Positions 63,076 through 64,000 of a stretch of DNA of 64,000 nucleotides are shown piece by piece. The translations under genes were made by a program, and so were the position numbers. The notes under the pieces were generated by a model. That model did not search any database. It was not told where the DNA came from and worked only from the letters and a program-made list of their open reading frames with translations. Every line of letters begins with the position of its first letter. Positions within the stretch are counted from its first letter, which is position 1. Location: contig CALZFC010000291.1 in the NCBI GenBank assembly GCA_945643635.1, forward strand, positions 800,001 to 864,000, read 5' to 3'. The DNA comes from Allodiplogaster sudhausi. Its lineage: Eukaryota > Nematoda > Chromadorea > Rhabditida > Diplogasteridae.

Positions 63076-64000
63076 ATAAATTAATATGACGACATTTGGA
63101 AATGCAAATTCAGTAATTATTAAACGGTTATAGCCAAGTCGTTGTCATAAATGTCCTTTATACTTGAGGATGCTTAGATAAGCCGGGGGTAAACTGTGCT
63201 GCGCAAAATTGCCACTTTCCGCCGATCATCGAACTGCTCAGGATTGTCTGCCCAAAGACTTGCAATCTATGTACCGCTTGAACTACAAGAGGTTTCCCGT
63301 TTTCCAGTCCAATTATGTCTTCGTTTTCCCTGAGTTTTGCGTGAATATTTATTTTTCACTTAGCGTACTTGAACCTACCTCAGTATCAACATATTACCTA
63401 AAAGACTTTCTCAACTCTTATTATAAAAAAAAAGAATTTAGACCTCATAATGAATGAGTAATTGCAGGCAAGTAGACCGAATCTACAATTGCATAACGAG
63501 AGTTCTTTCATATGGAAATATCAACTTCTTCTTTTCATCGAGAAGCTCTTCTTGAATAAATGATGTCATTTGAACTGATGAACGATCTATTTTGCTTACA
63601 AAACAAACGATGAAGCGTACCGAAAAAATGAAATTGGTTTGGAAGTGCTATTTGCGCATGAAATGTGTCTGAGGCGCCGTGTTCAACGAGCCAGATATGA
63701 CATTTAAAGGAAGTGTCCGATGAAAAGAATATCGTATCTCATAAAATAACGTTTAGAACTGTGCTAAACTCCCAACTGGATAAGCCTTCTCTTAGCGCCC
63801 GCAACAAAATTTCAAATTTGAAACGTATGTGTATCTAACCTCTCTCCAGTTCTTTCATTGTCTCACTTTTCTCTGACGTCTGTATCATATATCCCTTGTT
63901 GAAAGTGGGGTGCTAAGTGGGCAAGATGAGCAGAGACTGCCTCTTCTTCCCGCCCGTTGCTTGGATTTGAACATACACTGGGTGCATCGACAGAGACCTT
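63076..64000. repeat. Palindrome 2, right arm (continues past window end)
   Basis: Mirror of 60900-61824, still matching at the last base of the window. Confidence 0.95.

Overview
This window is nuclear DNA of a nematode. The strongest single indicator is a pair of major sperm protein (MSP) genes at 5.5-7.1 kb; MSP is a nematode-specific sperm cytoskeletal protein. Small phase-matched exons with TTTCAG-type acceptors, introns as short as about 50 bp, TATAAAAG boxes and Thr-rich secreted Cys-module proteins fit the same assignment. The genus cannot be named from the sequence. No bacterial or organellar genes are visible. Most of the window is intergenic or repetitive.

Layout. 0-5 kb: dispersed and tandem repeats with tRNA-derived SINE relics. 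5.2-7.1 kb: two divergent MSP copies, one cut off by a MITE-derived repeat and one with an apparent frameshift. 7.9-10.3 kb: a possible membrane-protein gene and a decayed C-terminal (EGF-like plus transmembrane) piece of an ADAM-like gene, with an inverted relative at 39.9-41.5 kb. 11.7-17.3 kb: two unrecognised multi-exon candidates and a Merlin-type (IS1016-like DDE) DNA transposon with 145-bp terminal inverted repeats. 18.7-22.6 kb: a diverged copy of the palindrome arms, a small membrane-protein gene and AG/CT tracts. 23.3-26.9 kb: an ADAM metalloprotease gene (prodomain piece, HEIGHLLGMAHD zinc site, disintegrin domain) that stops where a 21-bp minisatellite begins.

28.3-39.8 kb is an approximately 11.4-kb imperfect palindrome. 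Its 276-bp unique centre carries exons of an ET-module-like Cys-rich gene whose 3' exons lie in both arms and are tandemly duplicated with a 257-bp period. The right arm holds an extra ~1-kb insert with two tRNA-derived SINE copies and a 20-bp minisatellite. 40.7-44 kb: C-terminal ADAM-like exons, a foldback element and a 56-aa secreted Cys peptide gene. 46.3-48.3 kb and 52.0-56.1 kb: three minus-strand secreted Cys-module genes with Thr-rich linkers encoded by duplicated 69-nt phase-1 exons. Between them (49.5-50.5 kb) lies a TA-flanked inverted-repeat element that contains two exons resembling the N-terminus of BCNT/CFDP1, i.e. a possible gene-capturing transposon. 54.8-58.1 kb: two inverted LTR-like repeats. 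58.4-64 kb: a broken ShKT-domain exon, three signal-peptide exons (two of them paralogues sharing a TATA box) and a second, nearly perfect palindrome that runs off the window end.

The exon models were built by hand from splice sites and reading phase. Those with three or more phase-consistent exons (ADAM, the Cys-module genes, the 16-17 kb gene) are the best supported. Several GC-rich exons are open in more than one frame and are marked as such.
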